The translations under genes were made by a program, and so were the position numbers. From Brucella tritici (GTDB taxonomy: Bacteria; Pseudomonadota; Alphaproteobacteria; Rhizobiales; Rhizobiaceae), in NCBI RefSeq assembly GCF_008932295.1, contig NZ_WBWA01000006.1, forward strand, positions 158,590 through 222,589: a stretch of DNA of 64,000 nt. Reading direction: 5' to 3'. A model generated the notes under the pieces. That model saw only the letters and a program-made list of their open reading frames with translations, did no database searches and was not told the origin of the DNA. Numbering within the stretch: position 1 is the stretch's first letter; each line of letters starts with the position of its first letter. Below, in pieces: positions 20,323 through 29,277 of the stretch.

Positions 20323-23300
20323 CTATTGGGCCAGATCGGACATCAGGCCCGCTGCAACCGCCAGTCGCGAGACCGTCAGGTCACCACCTTCCGTCAGCGC
20401 CACCATGCGGTTTTTCACCTGCTCAATGCGCGCGCCATCGGCTGCAAACCAGGCTGCTGCCGGGTCCTTGTCCTTGGCAAAACGCTTGAGCGCCGCAATG
20501 GTGATACCGCGTGCGGCCTGCGTGATCGTATCGCTTGCTCGTGACAGAGCAAGCCCGTCATAATAGTCCGTGACGGGGATGGAGCGCGCGGCTTCCTCGA
20601 TGCGTCCGATGCGGAAGGCTTCCGAAACACCGAAATAGGTCTTGGCGGTTACCACCCTGTCGGCATCGGCCAGATGCGCGATCAGCGCGATGTCCGGCAT
20701 GATGCCTGCAAGCTGCAGATTGGCAAGACGCTGGGCCAGCTTTTCCGGTGCACCCTTTTCCACGAAAGCAGCCTTGTCAGCCTGCAGCGTGCTCTTCAGG
20801 TATTCCGGCATCAGACCGTCGAAACGCGGCTCCAGCTCGGCACGTGCCCTGGTGATCGTGTCCACCAGTTCCGTCAGATTGGCGCGTGTCGTATCGTTGC
20901 GCAGCACCCAGGCTGTCGTCGCCTGCAACATTTCGCCGACGAGATGATAGAACTGGTTCTGCACATCGCCCGGCACCTTGCTGTCGAGTGCATCAATGGC
21001 ATCATAGATCGTGTCGATATCGAAGCCGTCACGCACCGCCACATAGGCGCGGACGATATCGGCAGGCGACTTGCCGGTCGTATCGGCCAGACGGCTGATG
21101 AAGGTGATACCGCCACGGTTGATGACATCGTTTGCCAGCAAAGTAGCGACGATTTCACGGCGCAGACGATGGCCGGAGATTTCCTCGGCATAAGTCTTGG
21201 TCATGCGCTTCGGGAAATAGCCGAACAGCAGCGACTGGAAGTAAGGCTCATCCGGAAGCTGGCTTGCCACCAGATCATCCGACAGCGACAGCTTGGCATA
21301 AGCAAGCAGAACCGCCAGTTCCGGACGCGTCAGCGGCTGGCCCGCCTTCTGGCGTTCGGCCAGAAGCGCATCGGATGGCAGATACTCGACCTTGCGATCA
21401 AGAAGCTTGCGATTTTCGAGTTCCGCCATGAACCGCGCCTGATAAGGCAGCTCTGCCAGACCCTGCCTTTCGCTGAGCGAAAGCGCCAGCGGCTGCAGAT
21501 AGTTGTTGCGCAGAACCAGTTCGGACACATCATCGGTCATGCTGACCAGAAGCTTGTTGCGTGCCGGGCGCTTGAGATTGCCCGAACGCATGGCAGCGGC
21601 CAGAGCGATCTTGATGTTGACCTCGACGTCCGAGCAGTTGACGCCTGCCGAATTGTCGATGGCGTCCGTATTACCGCGACCGCCTGCCAGCGCATATTCG
21701 ATACGCCCGCGCTGCGTTACGCCAAGATTTGCACCTTCGCCGATCACCCGTGCACCAACTTCCGAGCCGGTGATGCGGATCGCATCATTGGCGCGGTCAC
21801 CTACCTGCGCATCCGTTTCGGCAGACGAGCGGATATAGGTGCCGATACCGCCGAACCAGAGGAGATCGACCTTCGATTTCAAAATCGCAGTCATGATTTC
21901 CTGCGGCGTGCCGGAGGTCTTTCCAAGGCCGATGGCTGCAGCAGCTTCCGGCGAAAGCGTGATCGTCTTCTGGCTGCGGCTATAGATGCCGCCACCAGCC
22001 GAAAGCTTGGAACGGTCATAATCCTGCCAGCTCGAACGCGGCAGTTCAAACAGACGCTTGCGCTCGACAAAGCCGTCGGCTGGAACCGGGTTCGGATCGA
22101 TGAAGATATCACGATGGTCGAACGCAGCCACCAGCTTGATCTGTTCGGAAAGCAGCATGCCGTTGCCGAACACGTCACCGGACATGTCGCCCACACCGGC
22201 AACCGTGAAAGGTTCGGTCTGGATATCCATGTCAAATTCACGGAAATGCCGCTTCACGGCTTCCCATGCGCCGCGCGCAGTGATGCCCATGCCCTTGTGG
22301 TCGTAACCGGCGGAACCGCCGGATGCGAAGGCATCGTCCAGCCAGAAATCATGTGCCTGGCTGATGGCATTGGCCGTATCGGAGAAGGTGGCCGTGCCCT
22401 TATCGGCTGCAACGACGAAATAAGGATCGTCATTGTCATGGCGCACGACTTCCGCCGGCGGCACGACATGATTGTCCTCGATATTGTCGGTGACCGACAG
22501 AAGCGTGGAGATGAACACCTTGTAGGCATCGCGACCAGCTTCAAACACCGCATTGCGATCGCCGCCGACCGGCAGACGCTTCGGATAGAAGCCGCCCTTG
22601 GCGCCAACCGGCACGATCACCGCGTTCTTGACCTGCTGTGCCTTCACAAGGCCCAGCACTTCTGTGCGATAATCCTGTGCGCGGTCCGACCAGCGCAGAC
22701 CACCGCGGGCGACAGCGCCGAAGCGCAGATGCACGCCTTCCACTTCCGGCCCATAGACGAAGATTTCGCGATAGGGGCGCGGGTCCGGCAGACCTTCGAC
22801 CAGACGCGGATTGAGCTTGAAGGCAAAGGTGACACGTGGCTTGCCATCGGCATCCGGCTGATAGGCATTGGTGCGCAGCGTCGCTTCGATCAGATTGCGG
22901 AACCGGCGCAAAATCTGGTCGTCGTCGATGCTCGGCACGCCGAGCAACGCGGTCTCGATGGCATCGACCAGCTTCTTTTCAGCCGCATCGCGGCGCTTGG
23001 CCGATGGGTTGAAGCGCAGGTCGAACAACGAATAGAGATCGCTGGCGATTTCCGGATAACGGTTCAGCGCTGCGGCGATGAAGCCCTGCGAATAGGCGAT
23101 ACCTGCCTGCTGTAGATAACGGCCATAGGAACGCAGGATCATGATCTGGCGTGCCGTCAGGCGCGCGGTCTGCACCAGCGCGTTATAGCCGTCATTATCG
23201 GCCAGACCGTCCCAGACATTGCGGAACACATCTTCCAGCATCTCGCCATCGTCGGAGAGATCGACGGCCAAGCCATAGGCGTTCACGAGCTGCATGTCGT

Positions 23301-25113
23301 GCACGTAAACGGCAGCGCCATCCTTGCCAGCATGCGGCAGGTCGATGGTCTGCTCGCTGACGACACGGAAACCCATGTTTTCCAGGAGTGGCACGCGCTG
23401 CGACAGCACTACCGGCGCACCGTGATGATAGAGCTTCAGCGAAACCGCATCGGGACCATCGGTGCGATAACGATAGAAGTCCACGAAAAGCGGCGCCTCT
23501 GCGCTGAGGCCAGCGATGCGCTCTGCATCGACAAGTGCTTCCGGCGCGGTGAAGATTTCGCGATAGGATGGCGGGAAGCTTGCAGCAAGCGCGACGGTCT
23601 TTGCGTCTGCATTGTCAGAGCTTTCACGCACCGCATCGTCCCATGTGCGCACGATGGAACGCACTTCCGCTTCCAGCGCTTCGCGATCCACATGCGGCGT
23701 GGAGCGCTCATGACGCCGGATGACGAACTGAACGCGCGTCAGGCCGTTCTGCAGGAAGACCGGGTGGAATTCGAAACTGTCGCCGCCATAGACGTCAACC
23801 AGATAATGACCGATCTTTTCGCGCACGACCGAGTCGTAACGGTCACGCGGGATATAGACCAGCACGGTGGCAAAACGACCGAAGCGATCGAGACGCGGAA
23901 CAGCACGCACGCGCGGACGTTCGCCGAGCGCCAGGATCAGTTCGGCATTCGCCGTCAGGCTTTCCACATCAATCTGGAAAAGCTCGTCACGCGGATATTC
24001 TTCCAGCACGTTGATGAGCGCCTTGCCCGAATGGTCCTCGCGGTTGAAGCCGAGATGCTTGATGACGGCATCGGCCTTGGAGCGGATGAACGGAATGCCT
24101 GCAACCGAACTCGTATAGGCAACGGAAGTAAAGAGACCGACCAGGCGCAATTCGCCGATGGCCTCGCCCTTCTCGCCGAATATCTTCACGCCGACATAAT
24201 CGAGATAGGAGCGGCGATGCACCAGCGAAAGCGAATTCGCCTTGGTGACGATCAGCGGCTCGTTGCTGTCGAGGAATTCGGTTACCTCACGCGGCGTCAC
24301 CGTGTCGTCGTCATGCTTGCGCAGAACGCGGACTTCATTGTCGTTGAGGATGCCGAGCGTTTCCTTGACCGGAACCAGCTCACGCTTGTCGCCCTTGCCC
24401 TTGAAGGTCAGTTCGCGAAGCCCGAGGAAGATGAAACGGTCGTCGCGCAGCCATTCCAGAAACGCGATGGCTTCCGGCATGGCCGGATCGCTCGTCATTT
24501 CGGAAACGCGCTTGTAATCGGCGATAGCGCCGTCGAGACGCTTCAGCATCGGCTTCCAGTCGCTGACAGCGGCACGGACCTGTCCGAGCACGCGCTTGAT
24601 CGCGGCGGTCAGGTCGGCCTTGGCCTGCTTGTCGAGGGCTGGAAGATGAATCTGTACCAGGCTGACGCGCTCAACGCCCTTGGCAGGCGCGAGCTGCGAT
24701 GCTTCGCCCAGAATGACGAGCTCGTCTTTTTCGCGCGCAATATCCAGAACCGGATGCACAACCATGAAAATCTGGCCGACATGATCGTTCAGCTCACCCA
24801 TGATGGAGTCGAGCAGGAACGGCATATTGTCGTTGACGATGGTGATGACACTCACCGGCCGACCATGGCGTTCGATACCGTTATCGAGGCTGATGATGCT
24901 CTTGCCCTTGCGATAGGATTCGAGGGCGGCATAGCCGTGACGGGCTGAACTGTCGAGAGCGGCAGCATCGTAAGCGGCCAGATCTTCTGGCGGCGCCCAT
25001 TCGAAGAGAAGCTGTGAGAAGGCCGTAAGCGCCTTCGACTTGCCTCCCTTCTTCTCCTCCTTGCTTGCCTTGGAACCTTTAACCTTGCTCGACCGATCCT
25101 GCTTTGCAGTCAC
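20323..25113 (-). CDS. gdhB: NAD-specific glutamate dehydrogenase, large (180 kDa) class
   Basis: A 1596-residue enzyme of the GDH-180 class that deaminates glutamate to 2-oxoglutarate with NAD, mainly for amino acid catabolism. The long N-terminal region contains ACT-like modules; the catalytic part lies around residues 700-1300 with GGLRWSDRAQDYRTEVLGLVKAQ, KNAVIVPVGAKGGF (catalytic Lys region) and GVGDMSGDVFGNGML (nucleotide-binding turn), followed by a long C-terminal helical domain. Length fits the class (about 1600). I chose GTG at 25113, which has AGGAG eight bases upstream, over the ATGs at 25131 and 25149. It is a single gene with its own terminator. Confidence 0.95.
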   Translation of the reverse strand: MTAKQDRSSKVKGSKASKEEKKGGKSKALTAFSQLLFEWAPPEDLAAYDAAALDSSARHGYAALESYRKGKSIISLDNGIERHGRPVSVITIVNDNMPFLLDSIMGELNDHVGQIFMVVHPVLDIAREKDELVILGEASQLAPAKGVERVSLVQIHLPALDKQAKADLTAAIKRVLGQVRAAVSDWKPMLKRLDGAIADYKRVSEMTSDPAMPEAIAFLEWLRDDRFIFLGLRELTFKGKGDKRELVPVKETLGILNDNEVRVLRKHDDDTVTPREVTEFLDSNEPLIVTKANSLSLVHRRSYLDYVGVKIFGEKGEAIGELRLVGLFTSVAYTSSVAGIPFIRSKADAVIKHLGFNREDHSGKALINVLEEYPRDELFQIDVESLTANAELILALGERPRVRAVPRLDRFGRFATVLVYIPRDRYDSVVREKIGHYLVDVYGGDSFEFHPVFLQNGLTRVQFVIRRHERSTPHVDREALEAEVRSIVRTWDDAVRESSDNADAKTVALAASFPPSYREIFTAPEALVDAERIAGLSAEAPLFVDFYRYRTDGPDAVSLKLYHHGAPVVLSQRVPLLENMGFRVVSEQTIDLPHAGKDGAAVYVHDMQLVNAYGLAVDLSDDGEMLEDVFRNVWDGLADNDGYNALVQTARLTARQIMILRSYGRYLQQAGIAYSQGFIAAALNRYPEIASDLYSLFDLRFNPSAKRRDAAEKKLVDAIETALLGVPSIDDDQILRRFRNLIEATLRTNAYQPDADGKPRVTFAFKLNPRLVEGLPDPRPYREIFVYGPEVEGVHLRFGAVARGGLRWSDRAQDYRTEVLGLVKAQQVKNAVIVPVGAKGGFYPKRLPVGGDRNAVFEAGRDAYKVFISTLLSVTDNIEDNHVVPPAEVVRHDNDDPYFVVAADKGTATFSDTANAISQAHDFWLDDAFASGGSAGYDHKGMGITARGAWEAVKRHFREFDMDIQTEPFTVAGVGDMSGDVFGNGMLLSEQIKLVAAFDHRDIFIDPNPVPADGFVERKRLFELPRSSWQDYDRSKLSAGGGIYSRSQKTITLSPEAAAAIGLGKTSGTPQEIMTAILKSKVDLLWFGGIGTYIRSSAETDAQVGDRANDAIRITGSEVGARVIGEGANLGVTQRGRIEYALAGGRGNTDAIDNSAGVNCSDVEVNIKIALAAAMRSGNLKRPARNKLLVSMTDDVSELVLRNNYLQPLALSLSERQGLAELPYQARFMAELENRKLLDRKVEYLPSDALLAERQKAGQPLTRPELAVLLAYAKLSLSDDLVASQLPDEPYFQSLLFGYFPKRMTKTYAEEISGHRLRREIVATLLANDVINRGGITFISRLADTTGKSPADIVRAYVAVRDGFDIDTIYDAIDALDSKVPGDVQNQFYHLVGEMLQATTAWVLRNDTTRANLTELVDTITRARAELEPRFDGLMPEYLKSTLQADKAAFVEKGAPEKLAQRLANLQLAGIMPDIALIAHLADADRVVTAKTYFGVSEAFRIGRIEEAARSIPVTDYYDGLALSRASDTITQAARGITIAALKRFAKDKDPAAAWFAADGARIEQVKNRMVALTEGGDLTVSRLAVAAGLMSDLAQ

Positions 25114-25401
25114 GTCGGATACTCCTGTCATGATGGCAATGCGCGCCAAACTAGCAGATTAGGCATTGGTTTCGATGGCAATTCGTTGAAAATAACGAAA
25201 AATTTCCCGGAAAGTCAGAAAGACCGCATTTAATCCATTTAATTTGGAACAAAACTTCGAAAACTTCTCGCGAAATTTCGGAATATGCCAGCGGATTTCT
25301 CCGCGAGGCTCAAAAGTCATGCCAAAAGGGCGAATCCAGAGGCCAGCTTCGCCACATTTCAGACTAAAGTTGCAGATGATTCTGATGAATGAACCGGCCA
25401 C
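25114..25401. promoter_or_regulatory. upstream region of gdhB
   Basis: This AT-rich 288-base gap has short homopolymer-rich stretches such as GAAAATAACGAAAAATTTCC and several AATTT/AAATT words. It probably holds the gdhB promoter. An 80-codon frame on the minus strand (25159-25401) shows no family resemblance and was not called. Confidence 0.3.
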
Positions 25402-26043
25402 TCAGAGCTCGATCAGGTGATCGTCCAGCTCATTGATATTGTCTGCTCCTGCCGGGAAATGTTTCTCCAGCAAAAGCCCGGCCTGACCGATGGCCAGCAC
25501 GAAACCTTCGGCCACTTGGGCGCGGGAGGCGTGATGGATGAGCGTCGCGACAATTGCATTCCATTCGTCCTGCTCGACACGCGCATGGATGCCCGCATCG
25601 GCGATCACCTCGGCATAATGCTCGGCCATCGAGACGAAGAGCAGAATGCCGGTACGGTGCTCCGTAATATGGACATTGCGCGCCAGAAACTGTTGCAGCG
25701 CATTGAGATGGGCGCGCTTGTAACGGATGCGGCGCGGCACCAGCATCATGCGGATGGCCGGAAAGAACCACAGCACCAGCATCGCAGTCAGAAACGCCGC
25801 CAGCACCGCAAGCCCGAACATGGGCAGGCGGATATCGAACCAGTACCAATGGGCGAGAAAGGCTGCGATCACCGAAGCAATCAGGATGCCGCAGGTCGCA
25901 ACAAAGCCCGCCGCAAAGAAATAGTCGTCGCTGGAGCGCGCCAGGACCGCATAGATTTCGCCGCTGGTCTCGGTTTCCGCTTTGCGGATGGCCTCGGCAA
26001 TGCGGGCGTGGTCCTCGGCGCCAATCAGCGTGTGATGCTTCAT
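25402..26043 (-). CDS. TPM domain membrane protein (second TPM gene of the LemA operon)
   Basis: A 213-residue protein whose N-terminus (ARIAEAIRKAETETSGEIYAVLARSSDDY) is the start of a TPM (TLP18.3/Psb32/MOLO-1) domain. Two close membrane segments (residues about 46-66 and 73-95) interrupt it, and the rest of the domain follows: HITEHRTGILLFVSMAEHYAEVIADAGIHARV and AEGFVLAIGQAGLLLEKHFP. The family is linked to photosystem repair in plants and to membrane stress in bacteria; the bacterial function is unresolved. It lies 12 bases after the preceding TPM gene, so it is the third gene of a lemA-TPM-TPM operon. Confidence 0.8.
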   Translation of the reverse strand: MKHHTLIGAEDHARIAEAIRKAETETSGEIYAVLARSSDDYFFAAGFVATCGILIASVIAAFLAHWYWFDIRLPMFGLAVLAAFLTAMLVLWFFPAIRMMLVPRRIRYKRAHLNALQQFLARNVHITEHRTGILLFVSMAEHYAEVIADAGIHARVEQDEWNAIVATLIHHASRAQVAEGFVLAIGQAGLLLEKHFPAGADNINELDDHLIEL

Positions 26044-26055
26044 CCTTGCGTCTCC

Positions 26056-26955
26056 CTACCAGCTACCCGAGGCGCCGCCGCCACCGGATGAACCGCCACC
26101 ACCGGAGAAACCACCGCCTCCCCCGCCGGACGACCAGCCACCGCCGCCGCCCCAGCTTCCACCACCCCTGCCGCCAGAGCCGCCGCCGCGATTGTTGTAA
26201 TCCACGACCATGCCGAGCCACTGATATTTGCCCGGCCCGATCTTGCGTCCGAAAACCGGCGTCAGGATCGCCATGCCGAAACCGCCGAAGAAGATCAGGC
26301 ACCAGAAGGCAATGAAGACGACAAAGACCCAGTCGACATCATCCGAACTCGACTGCACATTGCGCTTGGCCCGCGCTTCAAGCTCGGCTGCATCGCCGGA
26401 AAGCACCGAAAGAATGCCATCCACGCCCTGCACGATACCATTCGAGTAATTGCCGGTACGGAACTCGGGAATGATGGTGCCATTGATGATGACGCTTGAA
26501 AGCGCATCGGTCATGACGCCTTCGAGACCATAGCCGACCTCGATCCGCACCTTGCGGTCATTGGGCGCCACCACCAGCAATATGCCGTTGTTTTCCTGTT
26601 TCTGCCCGAGCGCCCAGGCACGGAACAGGCGGTTGGAATAGGTTTCTATGTCTTCGCCATTGAGGCTCGGGACCGTCACCACGACCACCTGATCCGACGA
26701 TTTCGCTTCAAAATCGGCAAGCTTCTGGGTCAGTTGCTGGCGCTCTGCGGGGTCGATGATCCCCGCCGCATCCACCACGCGACCGGTCAAGGCCTGTGCA
26801 GGCTTTGGCGCATCCTGTGCAAGGGCCGCCGTGTGCAGCGTCAGCGCTGCGGAAAACAACAGGAAAGCGAGCGCAAGGAGATGTCGCGGCCAGCCCAACC
26901 AGCCAAGACCGCGACGATCACGCGAGAGTGCTGCACTCGCCCCGAAACGCATCAT
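26056..26955 (-). CDS. TPM domain protein (YgcG-like) with glycine-rich tail
   Basis: A 299-residue exported protein. An N-terminal hydrophobic segment ends in ALAQDAPKP (signal cleavage). The TPM domain (about residues 55-190) has LTGRVVDAAGIIDPAERQQL, VVVVTVPSLNGEDIETYSNRLFRAW, NNGILLVVAPNDRKVRIEVGYGLEG and the acidic metal-site region. A C-terminal membrane segment (VFIAFWCLIFFGGFGMAIL) is followed by a long Gly/Ser/Trp-rich low-complexity tail (about 45 residues), common in this family. It is the middle gene of the lemA-TPM-TPM unit, 11 bases after lemA. The bacterial role is not established. Confidence 0.87.
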   Translation of the reverse strand: MMRFGASAALSRDRRGLGWLGWPRHLLALAFLLFSAALTLHTAALAQDAPKPAQALTGRVVDAAGIIDPAERQQLTQKLADFEAKSSDQVVVVTVPSLNGEDIETYSNRLFRAWALGQKQENNGILLVVAPNDRKVRIEVGYGLEGVMTDALSSVIINGTIIPEFRTGNYSNGIVQGVDGILSVLSGDAAELEARAKRNVQSSSDDVDWVFVVFIAFWCLIFFGGFGMAILTPVFGRKIGPGKYQWLGMVVDYNNRGGGSGGRGGGSWGGGGGWSSGGGGGGFSGGGGSSGGGGASGSW

Positions 26956-26966
26956 GAGACGCGCCG

Positions 26967-27590
26967 TCAGTTGAAGTTGACTTTAGGCGCGGCCTGACTG
27001 CCCGCATCGGCGCTGAAGCTCTGCATCGGCTGTGCATCGCGATACCAGATCCACGTCCAGATCATCGTCGGCATGGTGCGCAGCGCCGTGTTGTAGACGC
27101 GAACCGCCTCAATATAGTCGCGACGTGCGACGGCGATGCGGTTTTCGGTGCCTTCAAGCTGCGACTGCAATGCAAGGAAGTTCTGGTTGGCTTTCAGGTC
27201 CGGATAGCGCTCGACCACCACCATCAGGCGCGACAATGCGCTTGTCAGATTGGCCTGATTATCCTGAAACTGCTTGAAGAGTTCCGGATTGTTGAGCGTT
27301 TCCGGCGTGATCTGCACCTGCGTCGCCTTGGCGCGCGCCTCGATCACGGCCTGCAGGGTTTCCTGTTCGTGTGCGGCATAGCCTTTCACGGTCTCGACCA
27401 GATTGGGCACGAGATCGGCGCGGCGCTGGTATTGGTTCTGCACCTCGCCCCAGGCGGCTTTCGCCTTTTCCTCATTGGTCGGGATCGTGTTGAAACCGCA
27501 TGCCGATAGCAGCGGAACCAGAACAGCGAGACCAAGAGCGATGAAAATACGGCGAAAAGAGAAAGAAGTGGCAACCGTCGCAGCCGACAT
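26967..27590 (-). CDS. lemA: LemA family lipoprotein
   Basis: A 207-residue protein with a hydrophobic N-terminus ending in the lipobox LLSACG (Cys near residue 31), then the all-helical LemA domain: NEEKAKAAWGEVQNQYQRRADLVPNLVETVKGYA, LSRLMVVVERYPDLKANQNFLALQSQLEGTENRIAVAR and YNTALRTMP. The lipobox suggests lipid anchoring with the helical bundle in the periplasm. The start at 27590 has GGAGAAG just upstream; the open frame to 27731 is not supported. It is the first gene of an operon with two TPM-domain genes, a pairing seen widely in bacteria. Confidence 0.9.
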   Translation of the reverse strand: MSAATVATSFSFRRIFIALGLAVLVPLLSACGFNTIPTNEEKAKAAWGEVQNQYQRRADLVPNLVETVKGYAAHEQETLQAVIEARAKATQVQITPETLNNPELFKQFQDNQANLTSALSRLMVVVERYPDLKANQNFLALQSQLEGTENRIAVARRDYIEAVRVYNTALRTMPTMIWTWIWYRDAQPMQSFSADAGSQAAPKVNFN

Positions 27591-27760
27591 GGACTTCTCC
27601 TGAAAAGAGCGCTTTGCCAAGCGCCGGGAAAACAAATCTGTCACCCGCATATGTGTGTTCACGTGAATGCGAGCCGTCAAATCAACAAGATAGACGAAAT
27701 CCTCTCGTTTTCCAGTCGATTTGAACAACAAGGTAAAACTGCGAACACCACAGTCCGATT

Positions 27761-28297
27761 TCAGGCGTGCAATCGGAAAGCACTGCTTTCGACCGCCGCG
27801 CAGACAGCGGCAAGCGTCTGGCTGCGCGATAGCCCTTCTGTGGCCAGCACATGCGGCTCAAGCGGACCCAGTGCAGACAATTGCCGGTGAAGTTCTGCAA
27901 TCGGCCCCGGATCGGTCAGCGTATTGCCGCCCCTCTCGCGGCAACGCCGGATCGCCTCATCGAGAGATGGCCTCAGAACCACATAATGAAGCGGCGCGGC
28001 CAGCGTTCGGAACGGCTCGAGAAACCATGGCCCGATTATCCCGTCGACAATGACGAAATAACCGCCGTCGGCATAGGCTTTGGCCACCTTGGTCAACGCA
28101 TCCATCACGATGGCATTTTGCGCATGGGCTTCCGGCAGGTAGGGCTGGATCGCACCGTTTTTGATGAAGTGCCAGAAATCGTCCGAATGAAGATGAACCT
28201 TCGGCGAACCCGGCTGGTTCGCAAGCATCTCGGCAGTTGTGGTTTTACCGGCGCCCGGTGTGCCGGTCAGGATGAGAATTTCACCAGAATGTTCCAT
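27761..28297 (-). CDS. small P-loop NTPase/kinase (AAA family)
   Basis: A 178-residue nucleotide kinase-like protein. Walker A is LTGTPGAGKTTTAE (residues 10-23), followed by VHLHSDDFWHF (a kinase-type acidic motif) and YFVIVDGIIGPWF (Walker B-like strand). A lid-like segment RPSLDEAIRRCRERGG follows. This is the pattern of small shikimate-, gluconate- or chloramphenicol-phosphotransferase-like kinases; the substrate cannot be assigned. It stands alone, separated from rpsP by a bidirectional terminator and from lemA by 170 bases. Confidence 0.75.
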   Translation of the reverse strand: MEHSGEILILTGTPGAGKTTTAEMLANQPGSPKVHLHSDDFWHFIKNGAIQPYLPEAHAQNAIVMDALTKVAKAYADGGYFVIVDGIIGPWFLEPFRTLAAPLHYVVLRPSLDEAIRRCRERGGNTLTDPGPIAELHRQLSALGPLEPHVLATEGLSRSQTLAAVCAAVESSAFRLHA

Positions 28298-28373
28298 GTC
28301 GGATTTCGTAGCACAATGATAGCTATCCGTCAGCCGGGTCGTTTCTGACGAGAATGGCTATGCCCAGCCCAAC

Positions 28374-28405
28374 AAAAAAGCGGCGGATTGCTCCGCCGCT
28401 TTTTC
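28374..28405. terminator. terminator after rpsP (bidirectional)
   Basis: AGCGGCGGA (28379-28387) and TCCGCCGCT (28392-28400) form a perfect stem with AAAAAA on one side and TTTTT on the other. It ends the ffh-chorismate mutase-rpsP unit on the minus strand. Confidence 0.88.
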
Positions 28406-28427
28406 AAACCATAAAACTGCGCGAAGA

Positions 28428-28832
28428 TTATTCGCTTGCAGCTTCTTCAGCCGGAGCAGCAGCGGCTGCGGCAGCTTCAGCGGCCTTTGCAGCAGCTTCT
28501 TCTTCAGCCTGCTTGGCCATGGCCAGACGTTCCTGAGCCTTCTTGCCCGGCTCACCCTTGGTCGGGTTGCTGCGGGTCGGACGCTTTGCAAGACCAGCCT
28601 GGTCGAGGAAGCGCAGAACGCGGTCGGTCGGCTGTGCGCCCTGTGCAATCCAATGCTGGATGCGGTCGGCATCGAGCTTCACGCGTTCAGCATCCTTGGC
28701 CAGCATCGGGTTCCATGCGCCAACGGTTTCGATGAAGCGGCCGTCGCGCGGGCTGCGGACGTCGGCAACAACGATGTGGTAGTAAGGACGCTTCTTGGAG
28801 CCAGCGCGGGCCAGACGAATCTTCAGAGACAT
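28428..28832 (-). CDS. rpsP: 30S ribosomal protein S16
   Basis: A 134-residue S16. The conserved part is [42 protein letters not shown] and the following [21 protein letters not shown]. The C-terminal extension (about residues 85-134) is an Ala/Glu-rich helical tail typical of alphaproteobacterial S16. S16 stabilises the 30S body. The gene follows chorismate mutase and ffh in the same direction. rimM and trmD, which often follow rpsP, are not present downstream; a terminator comes instead. Confidence 0.96.
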   Translation of the reverse strand: MSLKIRLARAGSKKRPYYHIVVADVRSPRDGRFIETVGAWNPMLAKDAERVKLDADRIQHWIAQGAQPTDRVLRFLDQAGLAKRPTRSNPTKGEPGKKAQERLAMAKQAEEEAAAKAAEAAAAAAAPAEEAASE

Positions 28833-28916
28833 TGTTTCTTTCCTTTAGACAATTGCTTCGCCCGAGGATGGCCGGGACAAAACGGGTTAGACTGCTGATG
28901 CAGTTGTTATTTTGAC

Positions 28917-28959
28917 GCGCATCTTACCCGAAAACCGTTTCACACTTTTCGGGATGCGC
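28917..28959. repeat. repeat family B (RIME-like palindrome, 43 bp)
   Basis: GCGCATC ... CCGAAAACCGTTTCACACTT ... GGGATGCGC forms an imperfect palindrome, located in the gap between rpsP and the chorismate mutase gene. The same element occurs at 31125-31168, 40804-40846, 40861-40903 and 54075-54117, with a variant at 51524-51546. Confidence 0.8.
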
Positions 28960-28960
28960 T

Positions 28961-29272
28961 TTACTTTCCGCCGTGATTTGCGGCGGCATGCTCATGATGC
29001 CGAATGACTTCCTTCACGATGAAGTTCAGGAATTTTTCGGCGAAATCGGGATCGAGATGGGCGTCGGTTGCCAGAGCGCGCAGACGTTCCACCTGACGCT
29101 TTTCGCGGGCCGGATCAGCCGGTGCGAGGCCGCGTTCAGCCTTGAGTACACCGACAGCCTTGGTGCAGCGAAAACGTTCGGCCAGCATGTGGATCAGCGC
29201 AGCATCGATATTGTCGATGGAGGCGCGCAGTGCCAGAAGTTCAGCCGGTGCAGTGTTCTGTTCGTCGCTCAT
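28961..29272 (-). CDS. chorismate mutase, AroQ class
   Basis: A 103-residue monofunctional AroQ-type helical enzyme converting chorismate to prephenate for phenylalanine and tyrosine synthesis. ELLALRASIDNIDAALIHMLAERFRCTKAVGVLKAERGL gives the first long helix with the catalytic Arg (LRASID) and Lys (VGVLKAE). RLRALATDAHLDPDFAEKFLNFIVKEVIRHHE gives the remaining helices. The ATG at 29272 starts six bases past the ffh stop; a GTG at 29281 would overlap ffh by four bases (GTGA) and is a real alternative. Position between ffh and rpsP is, to my knowledge, common in this order. Confidence 0.9.
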   Translation of the reverse strand: MSDEQNTAPAELLALRASIDNIDAALIHMLAERFRCTKAVGVLKAERGLAPADPAREKRQVERLRALATDAHLDPDFAEKFLNFIVKEVIRHHEHAAANHGGK

Positions 29273-29277
29273 GATGC

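Noticed and set aside
20674..23115. 813-codon open frame on the plus strand
   Set aside because: Antisense to the NAD-glutamate dehydrogenase gene; composition typical of a shadow frame.
25159..25401. 80-codon frame upstream of gdhB
   Set aside because: AT-rich, no ribosome binding site of note, no family resemblance; better explained as promoter DNA.
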